A stretch of DNA of 14,381 nt from Dehalococcoidia bacterium. GTDB taxonomy: Bacteria; Chloroflexota; Dehalococcoidia; JACVQG01; JAHKAY01. Each line of letters starts with the position of its first letter. Within the stretch, counting starts at the first letter, position 1. This document shows positions 5,691 through 13,500 of this stretch, piece by piece. A model generated the notes under the pieces. It did not search any database and was not told the DNA's origin. It saw only the letters and a program-made list of their open reading frames with translations. A program made the translations under genes and the position numbers. The DNA is taken from the NCBI GenBank assembly GCA_030740315.1, contig JASLXN010000012.1, positions 1 to 14,381 on the forward strand, in the 5' to 3' direction.

Positions 5691-6977
5691 CTATCCCAGC
5701 CGCACCTGGCCGGAGCCGAATACTATCCATTTGTAGGTGGTAAGCTCACGAAGCCCCATAGGGCCTCTGGCATGAAGCTTCCCGGTTGATATACCTACCT
5801 CCGCCCCAAGGCCAAACTGCCCGCCATCGGTGAAACGGGTGGAGGCGTTGATATAGACACAGGCGGCATCCACCTCCCGTTGAAAGCGGGTAGCCGCAGA
5901 GTAGTCCTCGGTGATAATGGCTTCCGAGTGTCCCGACCCGTACTTGCGGATGTGCTCCAGGGCGTCATCCAGGGAGTCCACCACCCTGACGGCGGCCACC
6001 AGGGACAGGAACTCCTTGCCCCAGTCCTCCTGGGCAGCTGGAGTTAAGTTTCGATAGATAGGGCGCAGCAACTCCATGACCCGCTCATCGGCGCGCACCT
6101 CCACCCCTGCACCCTCCAGCTCTGGGGCCAGTGCCTGTAGGAATGCTGGGGCGGCTTCCCGGTGCACCAGCACCGTATCCAGTGCGTTGCACACCGTGGG
6201 CCGCTGAACTTTGGCGTTGTAGACTATTCTCACCGCCATGTCCAGATCGGCGTTCCTGTCCACATAGGTGTGGCACACGCCTATGCCGCCAGCGACCACC
6301 GGCATGGCCGCTTCCTCCAACACTAGGCGGATAAGCCCCGCCCCGCCCCGGGGGATGAACAGGTCAATGAATTGGCGCATCTTGAGCATATGCCCCACAA
6401 GGCTGCGGTCCGTATTGTCCACGAACTGGACGGCTCCATCAGGCAGCCCCGCCTCCCGGCAGGCATCTGCTACCATCGCTACCAGCGCCCTGTTGGAGTG
6501 TATGGCTTCTCTACCTCCTCTCAGGATAACGGCATTGCCCGATTTAATGCAGAGTGAGGAGATATCTATGGTGACATTCGGCCGGCTTTCGTATATTGTG
6601 CCGATGAGGCCAATGGGCACGCGCTGGCGACCAAGCAGGAGGCCGTTAGGCATGGTGCGCATATCAAATACCTCGCCCACCGGATCCGGCAGAGAGGCCA
6701 GGGTACGCACATCGGCAGCCATCCCTTCCAGACGTCTAGAGTTCAAAAGGAGCCGGTCAAGCATGGCTTCATCAATGTCCGAAGCCCGTGCAGCCTCCAT
6801 GTCAAGGCTGTTAGCGTCACCGATCTCTTTTATGTGATTGATGAGGCCATCGGCAATCAGGCCCAGTGCCCGGTTTTTGGCGTCGGTGGAGGCAAAGGCC
6901 ATATCCCGGGCTGCGTTTTTGGCTGCCCTCCCCTGGGTCTCCAGTTGTCCTATGGCTGAAGAGTCCACTTCGGCCAA
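5691..6977 (-). CDS. proA: Glutamate-5-semialdehyde dehydrogenase (gamma-glutamyl phosphate reductase)
   Basis: ProA catalyses the NADPH-dependent reduction of gamma-glutamyl phosphate to glutamate 5-semialdehyde, the second step of proline synthesis. The 428-residue length is normal for the family. Visible are RVPIGLIGTIYESRPNVT (119-136), the nucleotide-binding region with ILRGGREAIHSN (151-162), and the catalytic cysteine in QRPTVCNALDT (Cys263). The family C-terminal block is also present: FTDGGQFGLGAEVGISTGK, then HARGPMGLRELTTYKW. It starts at TTG (6977). AGGAGG lies four bases upstream and overlaps the proB stop codon; only 8 bases separate the two genes, so they are co-translated. A hairpin terminator candidate follows. 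The annotation is secure. Confidence 0.97.
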   Translation of the reverse strand: MAEVDSSAIGQLETQGRAAKNAARDMAFASTDAKNRALGLIADGLINHIKEIGDANSLDMEAARASDIDEAMLDRLLLNSRRLEGMAADVRTLASLPDPVGEVFDMRTMPNGLLLGRQRVPIGLIGTIYESRPNVTIDISSLCIKSGNAVILRGGREAIHSNRALVAMVADACREAGLPDGAVQFVDNTDRSLVGHMLKMRQFIDLFIPRGGAGLIRLVLEEAAMPVVAGGIGVCHTYVDRNADLDMAVRIVYNAKVQRPTVCNALDTVLVHREAAPAFLQALAPELEGAGVEVRADERVMELLRPIYRNLTPAAQEDWGKEFLSLVAAVRVVDSLDDALEHIRKYGSGHSEAIITEDYSAATRFQREVDAACVYINASTRFTDGGQFGLGAEVGISTGKLHARGPMGLRELTTYKWIVFGSGQVRLG

Positions 6978-6985
6978 TTTCCCTC

Positions 6986-8092
6986 CTACAAAAGCACCAT
7001 GTTGTTGCGGTGTATTACCTCAGAGCCATACTCATGGCCCAAAGTCAGTGATATTTTTTCAGAATGGACTCCTTGGATAAGAGAAAGTTCGTGAGAGCTG
7101 TAGTTCGTGATGCCGCAGGCGATTTGCTTCCCCTTCCAATTATTGATACATACCACCTCGCCGCGCTGGAAATCGCCCTCCACTCCTTTAACGCCCACGG
7201 GGAGAAGGCTTTTGTTGTCCTGCGCCAGGGCATGGGCGGCGCCGTCATCCACCCGCAGGCTGCCCTTAACGCGACTGGAGAGCAGCCAGCGGCGGCGTCC
7301 CTCAACACGAGAGGCTGTCGGCACGAACCTTGTGCCGACAGAGTCACCGGCTGCCAATCGCGAAATCACGCCGTGCCCCCGGCCATCGGCCACCACTACG
7401 GCGACTCCGGCGGCCGTAGCCAGTTTAGCCGCCTGGACCTTGGTTGCCATTCCTCCGATACCGCTACCTGCCGAGCCCAGGGCCATGGCCTCAATCTCCT
7501 CATCTATGTGCTCCACTGTGTCTATAAGGCACGCCTGTGGGTCTAAATGCGGGTCAGCAGTACATAGGCCGGAGGTATCGGTAAGGATAGCCAGAAGCTC
7601 GGCGTCCACCAGGTTAGCCACCATGGCGGAGAGATTGTCATTGTCCCCAAAAGTGGCCCCTTCTAACTCATCCACCGCCACCACATCATTCTCATTGACT
7701 ATGGGCACCACGCGGAGCTCCAAAAGAGCGAGGATGGTGTTGCGGGCGTTAAGATAGCTGGCCCGGTGGGCGAGGTCAGTGCGGGTAAGCAGCGCCTGTG
7801 CCACCGTAACGCCGTGCCAAGAGAATAGCTGCTCATAGGCATTCATAAGCCGGCTCTGGCCAACCGCTGCCAAAACTTGTTTGAAGGAGGTATCCTTGCG
7901 TCCCGTGTCCGTATCCAGCCATTGCCGTCCAGCGGCTACGGCCCCCGATGACACTATAATAACCTCCCGGCCCTGGGCGTGGAGTGCGGCCACCTGCCCC
8001 ACCAGGCTAGACATTACGGTGAGATCCAGCCTCTCAGAACACCCGGTGAGCAGGCTGGTGCCCAGTTTGACTACCAGGCGTTGAGCTTCCAT
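6986..8092 (-). CDS. proB: Glutamate 5-kinase
   Basis: ProB phosphorylates glutamate to gamma-glutamyl phosphate, the first and usually proline-inhibited step of proline synthesis. At 368 residues it matches the usual two-domain enzyme. An amino-acid-kinase domain (about 1-260) has VVKLGTS (7-13), IVSSGAVAAG (46-55), PIVNENDVV (130-138), FGDNDNLSA (148-156) and GIGGMATK (211-218). A PUA domain follows at about 275-355. A longer frame reaches back to 8236, but the extra residues are unlike ProB and overlap cobU, so I chose the ATG at 8092. The upstream promoter (8102-8130) places the transcription start only a few bases before this ATG and there is no clear Shine-Dalgarno, so translation may be leaderless. 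Confidence 0.96.
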   Translation of the reverse strand: MEAQRLVVKLGTSLLTGCSERLDLTVMSSLVGQVAALHAQGREVIIVSSGAVAAGRQWLDTDTGRKDTSFKQVLAAVGQSRLMNAYEQLFSWHGVTVAQALLTRTDLAHRASYLNARNTILALLELRVVPIVNENDVVAVDELEGATFGDNDNLSAMVANLVDAELLAILTDTSGLCTADPHLDPQACLIDTVEHIDEEIEAMALGSAGSGIGGMATKVQAAKLATAAGVAVVVADGRGHGVISRLAAGDSVGTRFVPTASRVEGRRRWLLSSRVKGSLRVDDGAAHALAQDNKSLLPVGVKGVEGDFQRGEVVCINNWKGKQIACGITNYSSHELSLIQGVHSEKISLTLGHEYGSEVIHRNNMVLL

Positions 8093-8101
8093 AACACCCA
8101 A

Positions 8102-8130
8102 ATTATAGCAACTGTATGCGCTATAGCCAA
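8102..8130 (-). promoter_or_regulatory. Extended -10 promoter for proBA, overlapping the end of cobU
   Basis: On the minus strand TTGGCT (8130-8125, 4 of 6 matches to the -35 consensus) is followed by a 17-base spacer and a perfect TATAAT (8107-8102). The spacer ends in TGC, so the -10 box is of the extended TGnTATAAT type. The predicted start is about 8095, three bases before the proB ATG. The -35 box overlaps the last codons and stop of cobU. Confidence 0.7.
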
Positions 8131-8666
8131 GGACAAGGTTTGAGGCGCAGGGGTAAGCCCGCCACCAGGAGGTAAACCTCGTCAGCTTCCTCGGCCAGCC
8201 ATTGGTTGGCAAGCCCCAGTATGTCGCGGTAGGCACGGCCCGCAGGGTAGGGGGGCACTAGGCCTAACCCCACCTCGTTGGAGACCACGACGAACCGGGC
8301 GGATAAACAACTTGCGGTCCTGACCATGTCGTCGACTTCCACCCTTGCCTGATCCTCTATATTCTCTGCGGGCACTCCCCCCTCCCCACCCAGGTTGGAG
8401 AGGAGCACAGTAACACAGTCCACAATCACCGTCTGGGCGTCCCCGATATCCCGTGTTATGGCGGCACCGACCCCGATAGGGGCCTCTAGGGTGCGCCAGT
8501 GGATGGGGCGGCTCCGCCGGTGAAGCTCAATACGCCGCCGCATCTCCTCGTCACCGGGATTGGCAGTGGCCACAAATAGCACCCGCTCCCCCCCCTCTTC
8601 AGCCAGTTTCTGGGCGAATCGGCTCTTGCCACTCCGAGCGCCGCCAAGAACCAGAGTTAGGCTCAT
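8121..8666 (-). CDS. cobU: Adenosylcobinamide kinase / adenosylcobinamide-phosphate guanylyltransferase
   Basis: CobU phosphorylates adenosylcobinamide and then transfers GMP to it, giving adenosylcobinamide-GDP, the substrate of CobS. The 181-residue length is normal. It shows the Walker A GGARSGKS (8-15), the HRRSRP-x-HW segment whose His49 fits the guanylylated histidine of the family, the Walker-B-like VIVDCVTVLLSN (80-91), and the family signature SNEVGLGLVP (129-138) followed by GRAYRDILGLANQ. The start is the ATG at 8666, which shares ATGA with the cobQ stop and has GAAGGG just upstream. A longer frame to 8690 only adds residues overlapping cobQ. It is the last gene of the cobalamin cluster; no terminator follows, and the proBA promoter lies over its 3' end. 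Confidence 0.95.
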   Translation of the reverse strand: MSLTLVLGGARSGKSRFAQKLAEEGGERVLFVATANPGDEEMRRRIELHRRSRPIHWRTLEAPIGVGAAITRDIGDAQTVIVDCVTVLLSNLGGEGGVPAENIEDQARVEVDDMVRTASCLSARFVVVSNEVGLGLVPPYPAGRAYRDILGLANQWLAEEADEVYLLVAGLPLRLKPCPWL

Positions 8667-10195
8667 CCCTTCGGCCTGCTCAGGCCACACACCTCGTAGA
8701 GCAGTGACATATCCAGGCTCTCTCGCACCACGGCGGCCAACCGCCGGTAGTTCTCCTCATTTGCGGGGATGTCGGACTGGGGTTCTGGGGGCAGCCCTTT
8801 ACGGCGACGTAGCTCTTGGATAAGGGCGTGGCGGAAGCCTGGTTGGTCAAAGATGCCGTGGAGATAAGTGCCCATCACCTTCCCCCTGGCATCCACAGCA
8901 CCGTCGGGGTGGAATCCTTGCCTTTCTCCGTGGCGGCGCACTTGGAGGGCTGGTGGGGCCTCGTCAGTGGTGTGGCCCATATGGATTTCATAGCCCTCGA
9001 CCACATACCCCTTTAGTCTGCCCCACAGGCCCCGTGAGGCCACTAATTCTCCCTTTGCTTGATGGGTGGACTTGGCAGTCTCAAAGACCGTCCTTACGGA
9101 CAGCAATCCGAGCCCTGGGCATGAGCTACCCTTCTGCGACTCCACGCCATGGGGGTCAGCCAGGTCTTGCCCCAGCATCTGAAATCCGCCGCAGATACCT
9201 AGCACAGGGGTGCCTTCCCGCCGAGCGGCCTTGGTGATGGCTCCAGCTAGACCGTTTTCTCTCAGGTGCAGGAGGTCTGCAACGGTGCTCTTGGTGCCCG
9301 GCAGGATGATAAGATCCGGGGTGCCTAGCTCGGAACTGCGGCCGACATAGCGTAGCCTCACCCCAGCCTCCTGCTGTAGCGGCTCGAAGTCGGTGGAGTT
9401 GGAGATACGGGGCAGGTGGATAACAGCAATGTCCACTTGCCCATGGCCGGATATATGGTGGATGGAGTCCTCTTCATTAATCATTATGTCATGCATATAC
9501 GGCACTACCCCCAGCACGGGACGGCGGGTAAGCCCTTCCAGCGTATCCACGCCCGGTTTGAGAATTGCGATATCCCCCCTGAACTTGTTGATGATAAGGC
9601 CCTTTACCAGGCGTCGCTCTGGTGCTTCTATTAGCTTTAAAGTGCCGAAGAGGGATGCGAATACGCCGCCCTTGTCAATATCGCCCACCAGCAGAACCGG
9701 TGCCCGGGCATGGGTGGCCACCCGCATGTTCACTATCTCAAAGCGGCGGAGGTTTATCTCCGCCGAGCTGCCCGCCCCCTCTATGACCACCACATCGTAT
9801 GAGGACATTAGGGAATCCAGGCACCAGGCCACCGTGCTCCATAGGGTGGGGGTGTGCCTGTAGTAGTCCGCTGCGCTGAGTGTCTTCCAGGGGCGTCCCA
9901 TCACCACCACCTGGGAGCGGGCGTCCCGCTCCGGCTTGATAAGCACGGGGTTCATGGCAACTTGCGGCTCCACTCCTGCCGCCTGTGCCTGGACCACCTG
10001 TGCTCGTCCCATCTCACCACCATCACGGGTGACAAATGAGTTAAGGGACATGTTTTGGCTCTTGAAGGGGGCAACCCGTAGGCCGTCCTCGTGCAGGATG
10101 CGGCACAGGGCAGCGGCCAGGATGCTCTTACCCACCCCAGAGCCGGTGCCCTGCACCATAATGGCTTTATTGCCGCGAAAGACAGCCTTCCTCAC
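8663..10195 (-). CDS. cobQ: Cobyric acid synthase (adenosylcobyrinate a,c-diamide amidotransferase)
   Basis: CobQ/CbiP uses glutamine and ATP to amidate four side chains of adenosylcobyrinate a,c-diamide, yielding adenosylcobyrate. The 510-residue protein has an N-terminal dethiobiotin-synthetase-like ATPase domain with the P-loop GTGSGVGKS (16-24), the conserved PFKSQNMSLNS (43-53) and LVGDIDKGGVFAS. A C-terminal class I glutamine amidotransferase domain has GICGGFQMLG (nucleophile Cys335) and the histidine in TYLHGIFD (His446). I chose the GTG at 10195. GGAGG lies four bases upstream and the start overlaps the cobC stop as GTGA; the longer frame to 10255 lies inside cobC. Its presence means that this organism can amidate cobyrinate and does not rely only on cobinamide salvage. 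Confidence 0.96.
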   Translation of the reverse strand: MRKAVFRGNKAIMVQGTGSGVGKSILAAALCRILHEDGLRVAPFKSQNMSLNSFVTRDGGEMGRAQVVQAQAAGVEPQVAMNPVLIKPERDARSQVVVMGRPWKTLSAADYYRHTPTLWSTVAWCLDSLMSSYDVVVIEGAGSSAEINLRRFEIVNMRVATHARAPVLLVGDIDKGGVFASLFGTLKLIEAPERRLVKGLIINKFRGDIAILKPGVDTLEGLTRRPVLGVVPYMHDIMINEEDSIHHISGHGQVDIAVIHLPRISNSTDFEPLQQEAGVRLRYVGRSSELGTPDLIILPGTKSTVADLLHLRENGLAGAITKAARREGTPVLGICGGFQMLGQDLADPHGVESQKGSSCPGLGLLSVRTVFETAKSTHQAKGELVASRGLWGRLKGYVVEGYEIHMGHTTDEAPPALQVRRHGERQGFHPDGAVDARGKVMGTYLHGIFDQPGFRHALIQELRRRKGLPPEPQSDIPANEENYRRLAAVVRESLDMSLLYEVCGLSRPKG

Positions 10196-10815
10196 GGTGC
10201 CTCCTCTTCGTTCAGGGAGTTCAGGTGGCTGATATCGTTGAGGAGCAGCAGGCACGCCGGAGAACGCCCGTTATCGATAATACTCAAAGAGGCCGGAGCC
10301 AACTGCAGGTCCCACCACTTGCGCCTGCCCCAGGTCATCAGGGTGCATATGCCCGCTCTCAAAGAGCCGCCGTGGGCCACCACGAGTACGGTGCCGTCGC
10401 AGTGACGGCGGCGGAGCTTCTGGAAACAAACTGAGGTGCGATCCAGGACCCCGGCCACGCTCTCGCCGCCGGGGAAGGACAACCCGGACCAACGGGCCAA
10501 CCAGCGGCGTGCTAGGGTAGGGTAGTGTTGCTGTACATAGGCGAAGCTATAACCATTGATTTCCCCGAAGCTACACTCCCGCAGCTCCGCGCATTGCTCA
10601 ACAGGCAGGCCGGGGGCTATTATCCTGACAGTTTCCATTGCCCGTCTCAGGTCGCTGGCATACACGGCGTCAAAGACCTCACCCCGCAGCCGGTGCTGGA
10701 GCTTCTCCGCCTGACGCATTCCCATAGGGGTAAGCGGAGTGTCCAATTGGCCCTGGATACGCCCGGTGCGGGTCCACTCTGTCTCGCCGTGCCGCACCAG
10801 CAGAAAGCGGGTCAC
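10192..10815 (-). CDS. cobC: Histidine phosphatase family protein, probable alpha-ribazole phosphatase
   Basis: This is a phosphoglycerate-mutase-like phosphatase of 207 residues. It shows the catalytic LVRHGET (6-12, His9), YASDLRRAMET (52-62), the acid residue in LRECSFGEING (Glu80) and the second histidine in VVAHGGSLR (His148). Within a cobalamin cluster, between cobS and cobQ, the likely role is CobC: removing the 5'-phosphate from alpha-ribazole phosphate or from adenosylcobalamin 5'-phosphate at the end of nucleotide-loop assembly. Sequence alone cannot separate CobC from other small histidine phosphatases, so the specific name rests on context. The start is GTG at 10815, overlapping the cobS TGA as GTGA, with GGGAG about eight bases upstream. 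Confidence 0.88.
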   Translation of the reverse strand: MTRFLLVRHGETEWTRTGRIQGQLDTPLTPMGMRQAEKLQHRLRGEVFDAVYASDLRRAMETVRIIAPGLPVEQCAELRECSFGEINGYSFAYVQQHYPTLARRWLARWSGLSFPGGESVAGVLDRTSVCFQKLRRRHCDGTVLVVAHGGSLRAGICTLMTWGRRKWWDLQLAPASLSIIDNGRSPACLLLLNDISHLNSLNEEEAP

Positions 10816-11558
10816 AGCCAGGGCTCCCAGAAGCCGAGCAGTTGGAACAGCAGCAACACGGCCACTTCCGCCATCTCGTTAATGGTGCCAAAGCTGTCAC
10901 CCGTCAGGCCACCTTGGCGACGGTTTAGAAAGCCCCCAACAAGCAGGACAAGGGCTGCGGCCGCTGCCATCAGGCCCAGCCCGGCAAAGCCACAAAGCAC
11001 AACAGCGATAATTCCGGTCAGGGACGTGGTGACGGCCAGCCAGGGCCAGGTAGCTCTCTGCTTGAAGGCGAGTCCGCTCCCCTTATGCCGAGCATAGGGG
11101 AAGGCTTTTATAGCGACCACCATGCCCCACCGCGACAGCGCGGGGAACGTGAGGAGGGCTATGCTCCGCTCGCCATTGCCTAGGGAGGCGAGGGCGAACA
11201 CCTTGAGGGCCAGAGCGGAGAACAGGCCGATGGCCCCAAAAGTGCCCAGATTTGTATCCTTCATTATGTCAAGTCTTTGGTTCGGGGTGTGGCCACCACC
11301 GATAGCGTCACAGGTATCGGCCAGTCCGTCCAGGTGCAGGCCACCGGTTAGCAGGGCCAGAGCCACCACCACCATGGTGCTGGTCAACAGCGGTGAAAAA
11401 GCGGCGTTGAGGAGCCAGTCTATACCCATGAGGATACCCCCCAGACCCAGCCCTACCGCGGGAAACCACATCAATGCGCGGTGCATCTGTGTGTGGGCAC
11501 GTCCCCAATACGGAACGGGTAGAGAGGTGAGGAAGCAAATGGCAGCCATCAACCCCAC
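10812..11558 (-). CDS. cobS: Adenosylcobinamide-GDP ribazoletransferase (cobalamin synthase)
   Basis: CobS is an integral membrane enzyme that joins adenosylcobinamide-GDP with alpha-ribazole or its phosphate, closing the lower loop of cobalamin. The 248-residue protein begins with the family pattern AAICFLTSLPVP. It has the metal-binding GGLHLDGLADTCDA (72-85), MKDTNLGTFGA (99-109), ALSRW (140-144) and GLTGDSFGTINE (217-228), separated by several hydrophobic stretches (about 28-50, 60-75, 110-126, 175-208, 230-243). The GTG at 11558 follows the cobT stop after three bases; an ATG three codons later (11549) with GTGGGG before it is an equally possible start. It overlaps cobC by GTGA. Confidence 0.96.
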   Translation of the reverse strand: MGLMAAICFLTSLPVPYWGRAHTQMHRALMWFPAVGLGLGGILMGIDWLLNAAFSPLLTSTMVVVALALLTGGLHLDGLADTCDAIGGGHTPNQRLDIMKDTNLGTFGAIGLFSALALKVFALASLGNGERSIALLTFPALSRWGMVVAIKAFPYARHKGSGLAFKQRATWPWLAVTTSLTGIIAVVLCGFAGLGLMAAAAALVLLVGGFLNRRQGGLTGDSFGTINEMAEVAVLLLFQLLGFWEPWL

Positions 11559-11561
11559 TGG

Positions 11562-12620
11562 TTATCCATCCGAGGTCGATACCCCTGCGCTGGCAAATGT
11601 AGCCATCTCCCGGAGCAATCGCACTGAGGCCTCGGCCATAATCATGGCCAGGGCCGCCCCGGTACCCTCACCCAGCCGCAGGTTCAGGTTCAGAATAGGT
11701 TTCAGTCCCATGTGACGCAGTAGTGCCCGGTGACCGGACTCTGTGGAGCGGTGTGCGGAAATGAAGTAGTCCTTCACTCCGGGACACAACCCGGCGGCTA
11801 CCAGGGCGGCTGATGAGGAGATGAAGCCGTCCACCACCACCGGCACTCCGTTAGCCGCCGCACCCAACATCGCCCCTGCCAGCCCGCCGATTTCAAACCC
11901 ACCCACCTTGGCCAGCACATCCAGTGCATCCGAAGGATCGGGCTGATTAACCTTCAGTGCCCACTCTACCACCGCCCGCTTGTGCGCCAGTTGTCGCCCG
12001 TGGACACCCGTGCCGCGGCCCACAGCGCGGGCCAGCGGGACGTCGGCCAAGACTGCTGTGATGGCGCTGCTGGGGGTAGTGTTGGCAATGCCCATATCAC
12101 CACCCGCCACAAGATCAAGGCCCCGGGATGCCTCTGCCTCCACTATCTCTATGCCGACCTCCAGCGCTGCAACTGCCTGCTCGCGGGCCATAGCAGGACC
12201 CTGTACCATGTTGGCGGTACCAGGACCGATACGTCTGCTCAGCAGCCTAGGGTGTGATGGCAGTTCGGCCTTCACACCCATATCCACCACCACCACCCCG
12301 GCCCCGGCCAGCCGGGCCAACACATTTATACCCGCACCGCCACCCAAAAAGTTGAGCACCATCTGAGCGGTGACCTCCTGGGGATACAGGCTCACCCCCT
12401 CAGCGGCCACCCCGTGATCCCCTGCCATCACTAAGACCGTCTTGCGCTCCACAGATGGCATAGCTTTGGATTGAACACCAGCCAGCTTTATTGACAGCTC
12501 TTCAAGGCGCCCCAGGCTGCCCTGTGGCTTGGTAAGTTTATCCTGATGGGCGCGGGCCTGGGCCATGGCGCTTTTGTCCAGAGGCCTGACCTGCTTGATT
12601 ATCTGGTCTAACCGCGACAT
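11562..12620 (-). CDS. cobT: Nicotinate-nucleotide--dimethylbenzimidazole phosphoribosyltransferase
   Basis: CobT moves phosphoribose from nicotinate mononucleotide to the lower-ligand base, giving alpha-ribazole phosphate. The 352-residue length is normal. Visible are LTKPQGSLGRLEEL (29-42), VMAGDHGVAAEGVS (64-77), the QMVLNFLGGGAGINVLA segment (86-102), GGDMGIANTTPSSA (173-186) and RLGEGTGAALA (315-325) with the catalytic glutamate at 318. The lower base used cannot be read from sequence. The ATG at 12620 has GAGGAG four bases upstream; that site lies inside the pduX coding region, and the two genes overlap by 83 bases. CobT is followed by cobS after three bases. Confidence 0.97.
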   Translation of the reverse strand: MSRLDQIIKQVRPLDKSAMAQARAHQDKLTKPQGSLGRLEELSIKLAGVQSKAMPSVERKTVLVMAGDHGVAAEGVSLYPQEVTAQMVLNFLGGGAGINVLARLAGAGVVVVDMGVKAELPSHPRLLSRRIGPGTANMVQGPAMAREQAVAALEVGIEIVEAEASRGLDLVAGGDMGIANTTPSSAITAVLADVPLARAVGRGTGVHGRQLAHKRAVVEWALKVNQPDPSDALDVLAKVGGFEIGGLAGAMLGAAANGVPVVVDGFISSSAALVAAGLCPGVKDYFISAHRSTESGHRALLRHMGLKPILNLNLRLGEGTGAALAMIMAEASVRLLREMATFASAGVSTSDG

Positions 12621-13500
12621 CTTCCTCCTCTTTATGATTGCGGTAGCCGCCCTCGATGAGCGACAATAAAAAAAGGTGTGAAATGCCGGGAAATCGCGCC
12701 TGCAGAAAGCGGGCCATCTCCTGCCGCGACCCCTTTCGTGGGTCTACCATTACACCGACGACAGTGCCGCTGTGGGCCACGCACACCCCTACCGCACCGG
12801 CCTCTCTGGAAACCGCAACCACTCTTTCCAGGTTTTCCTTGTGGAGCACCGCTTGGTGGCTCAAAGCACTGAGGGTGGCACCCTCCCCGATTAGGGTCAC
12901 ATCTCCCTGGCGGATGCCGGCTTCAACCAAAGCAGCCGCCTCCGCGGTGTGGTGTTCCAGCGAGCGCAGAAGGGTTGAACGGTCGGCCTGATTGAACTCT
13001 ACCGTATCCACCCGCCCACCGAAGTCCAGGGCCACTATATCCAGTGGGGGTGGGGCCCCGAGGGGTTTCAACAAGCGGCCCTCCCTGTGGTCAAAGAGCA
13101 CAACTCCGGGGAACATGGTGCCATCGCTGGGCTCAATGCTCAGGGCGATACGGGCCATATCCTCTGGTGCGGCGGTGTCCCCGGTTGCCAGCCCTGCGGC
13201 GGCCACCGCCCCCAAGATATCGGCCGTGCTGGAAGCCATCCCCTTGCTCCGCGGGATGGGTGAACCTATTCGGAGTCTCCCCCCCAATCCACAGTTTCCA
13301 TTACGGGAAAGGGCGGCCTGAAGGGCATCAACCGCTTTGGGACATTCCGGCGGCCCTGAAACGCTGCCGCCAGGTAAGAGCTCTACCGTCACTCGAGAGA
13401 ACAGATCCACGGGGCATGAGATGTGGAAAGGGATGCCGTCTATGGTGCCCTGCACCAACTCCCCGCAACTCCCTGGGGCTAGGACGGTGGCCTCAGGCAC
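12538..13500 (-). CDS. pduX: GHMP-family L-threonine kinase (PduX-like)
   Basis: PduX phosphorylates L-threonine to L-threonine 3-O-phosphate, the substrate of CobD, for the aminopropanol linker of cobalamin. The 320-residue protein shows the PduX-type N-terminus VLAPGSCGELVQG (6-18), the GHMP ATP loop PIPRSKGMASSTAD (81-94) and the third GHMP motif GVCVAHSGTVVGVMVD (238-253). The family core ends near LIEGGYR (281-287). The following tail (about 288-320), KEEEDVAV then Gly/Gln/Pro-rich residues, is read across the cobT ribosome binding site and the first 83 bases of cobT, and looks like an accidental extension after loss of an earlier stop. It starts at GTG (13500), overlapping cobD by 8 bases. 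The co-location with cobD strongly supports the threonine kinase role. Confidence 0.9.
   Translation of the reverse strand: MPEATVLAPGSCGELVQGTIDGIPFHISCPVDLFSRVTVELLPGGSVSGPPECPKAVDALQAALSRNGNCGLGGRLRIGSPIPRSKGMASSTADILGAVAAAGLATGDTAAPEDMARIALSIEPSDGTMFPGVVLFDHREGRLLKPLGAPPPLDIVALDFGGRVDTVEFNQADRSTLLRSLEHHTAEAAALVEAGIRQGDVTLIGEGATLSALSHQAVLHKENLERVVAVSREAGAVGVCVAHSGTVVGVMVDPRKGSRQEMARFLQARFPGISHLFLLSLIEGGYRNHKEEEDVAVRPDNQAGQASGQKRHGPGPRPSG

Noticed and set aside
8093..8236. N-terminal extension of ProB to 8236
   Set aside because: The 48 added residues do not resemble glutamate 5-kinase, overlap cobU, and cross the promoter; ATG 8092 begins exactly at the family N-terminus.
10196..10255. 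N-terminal extension of CobQ to 10255
   Set aside because: It lies in cobC coding sequence; GTG 10195 has GGAGG correctly spaced and the usual GTGA overlap.
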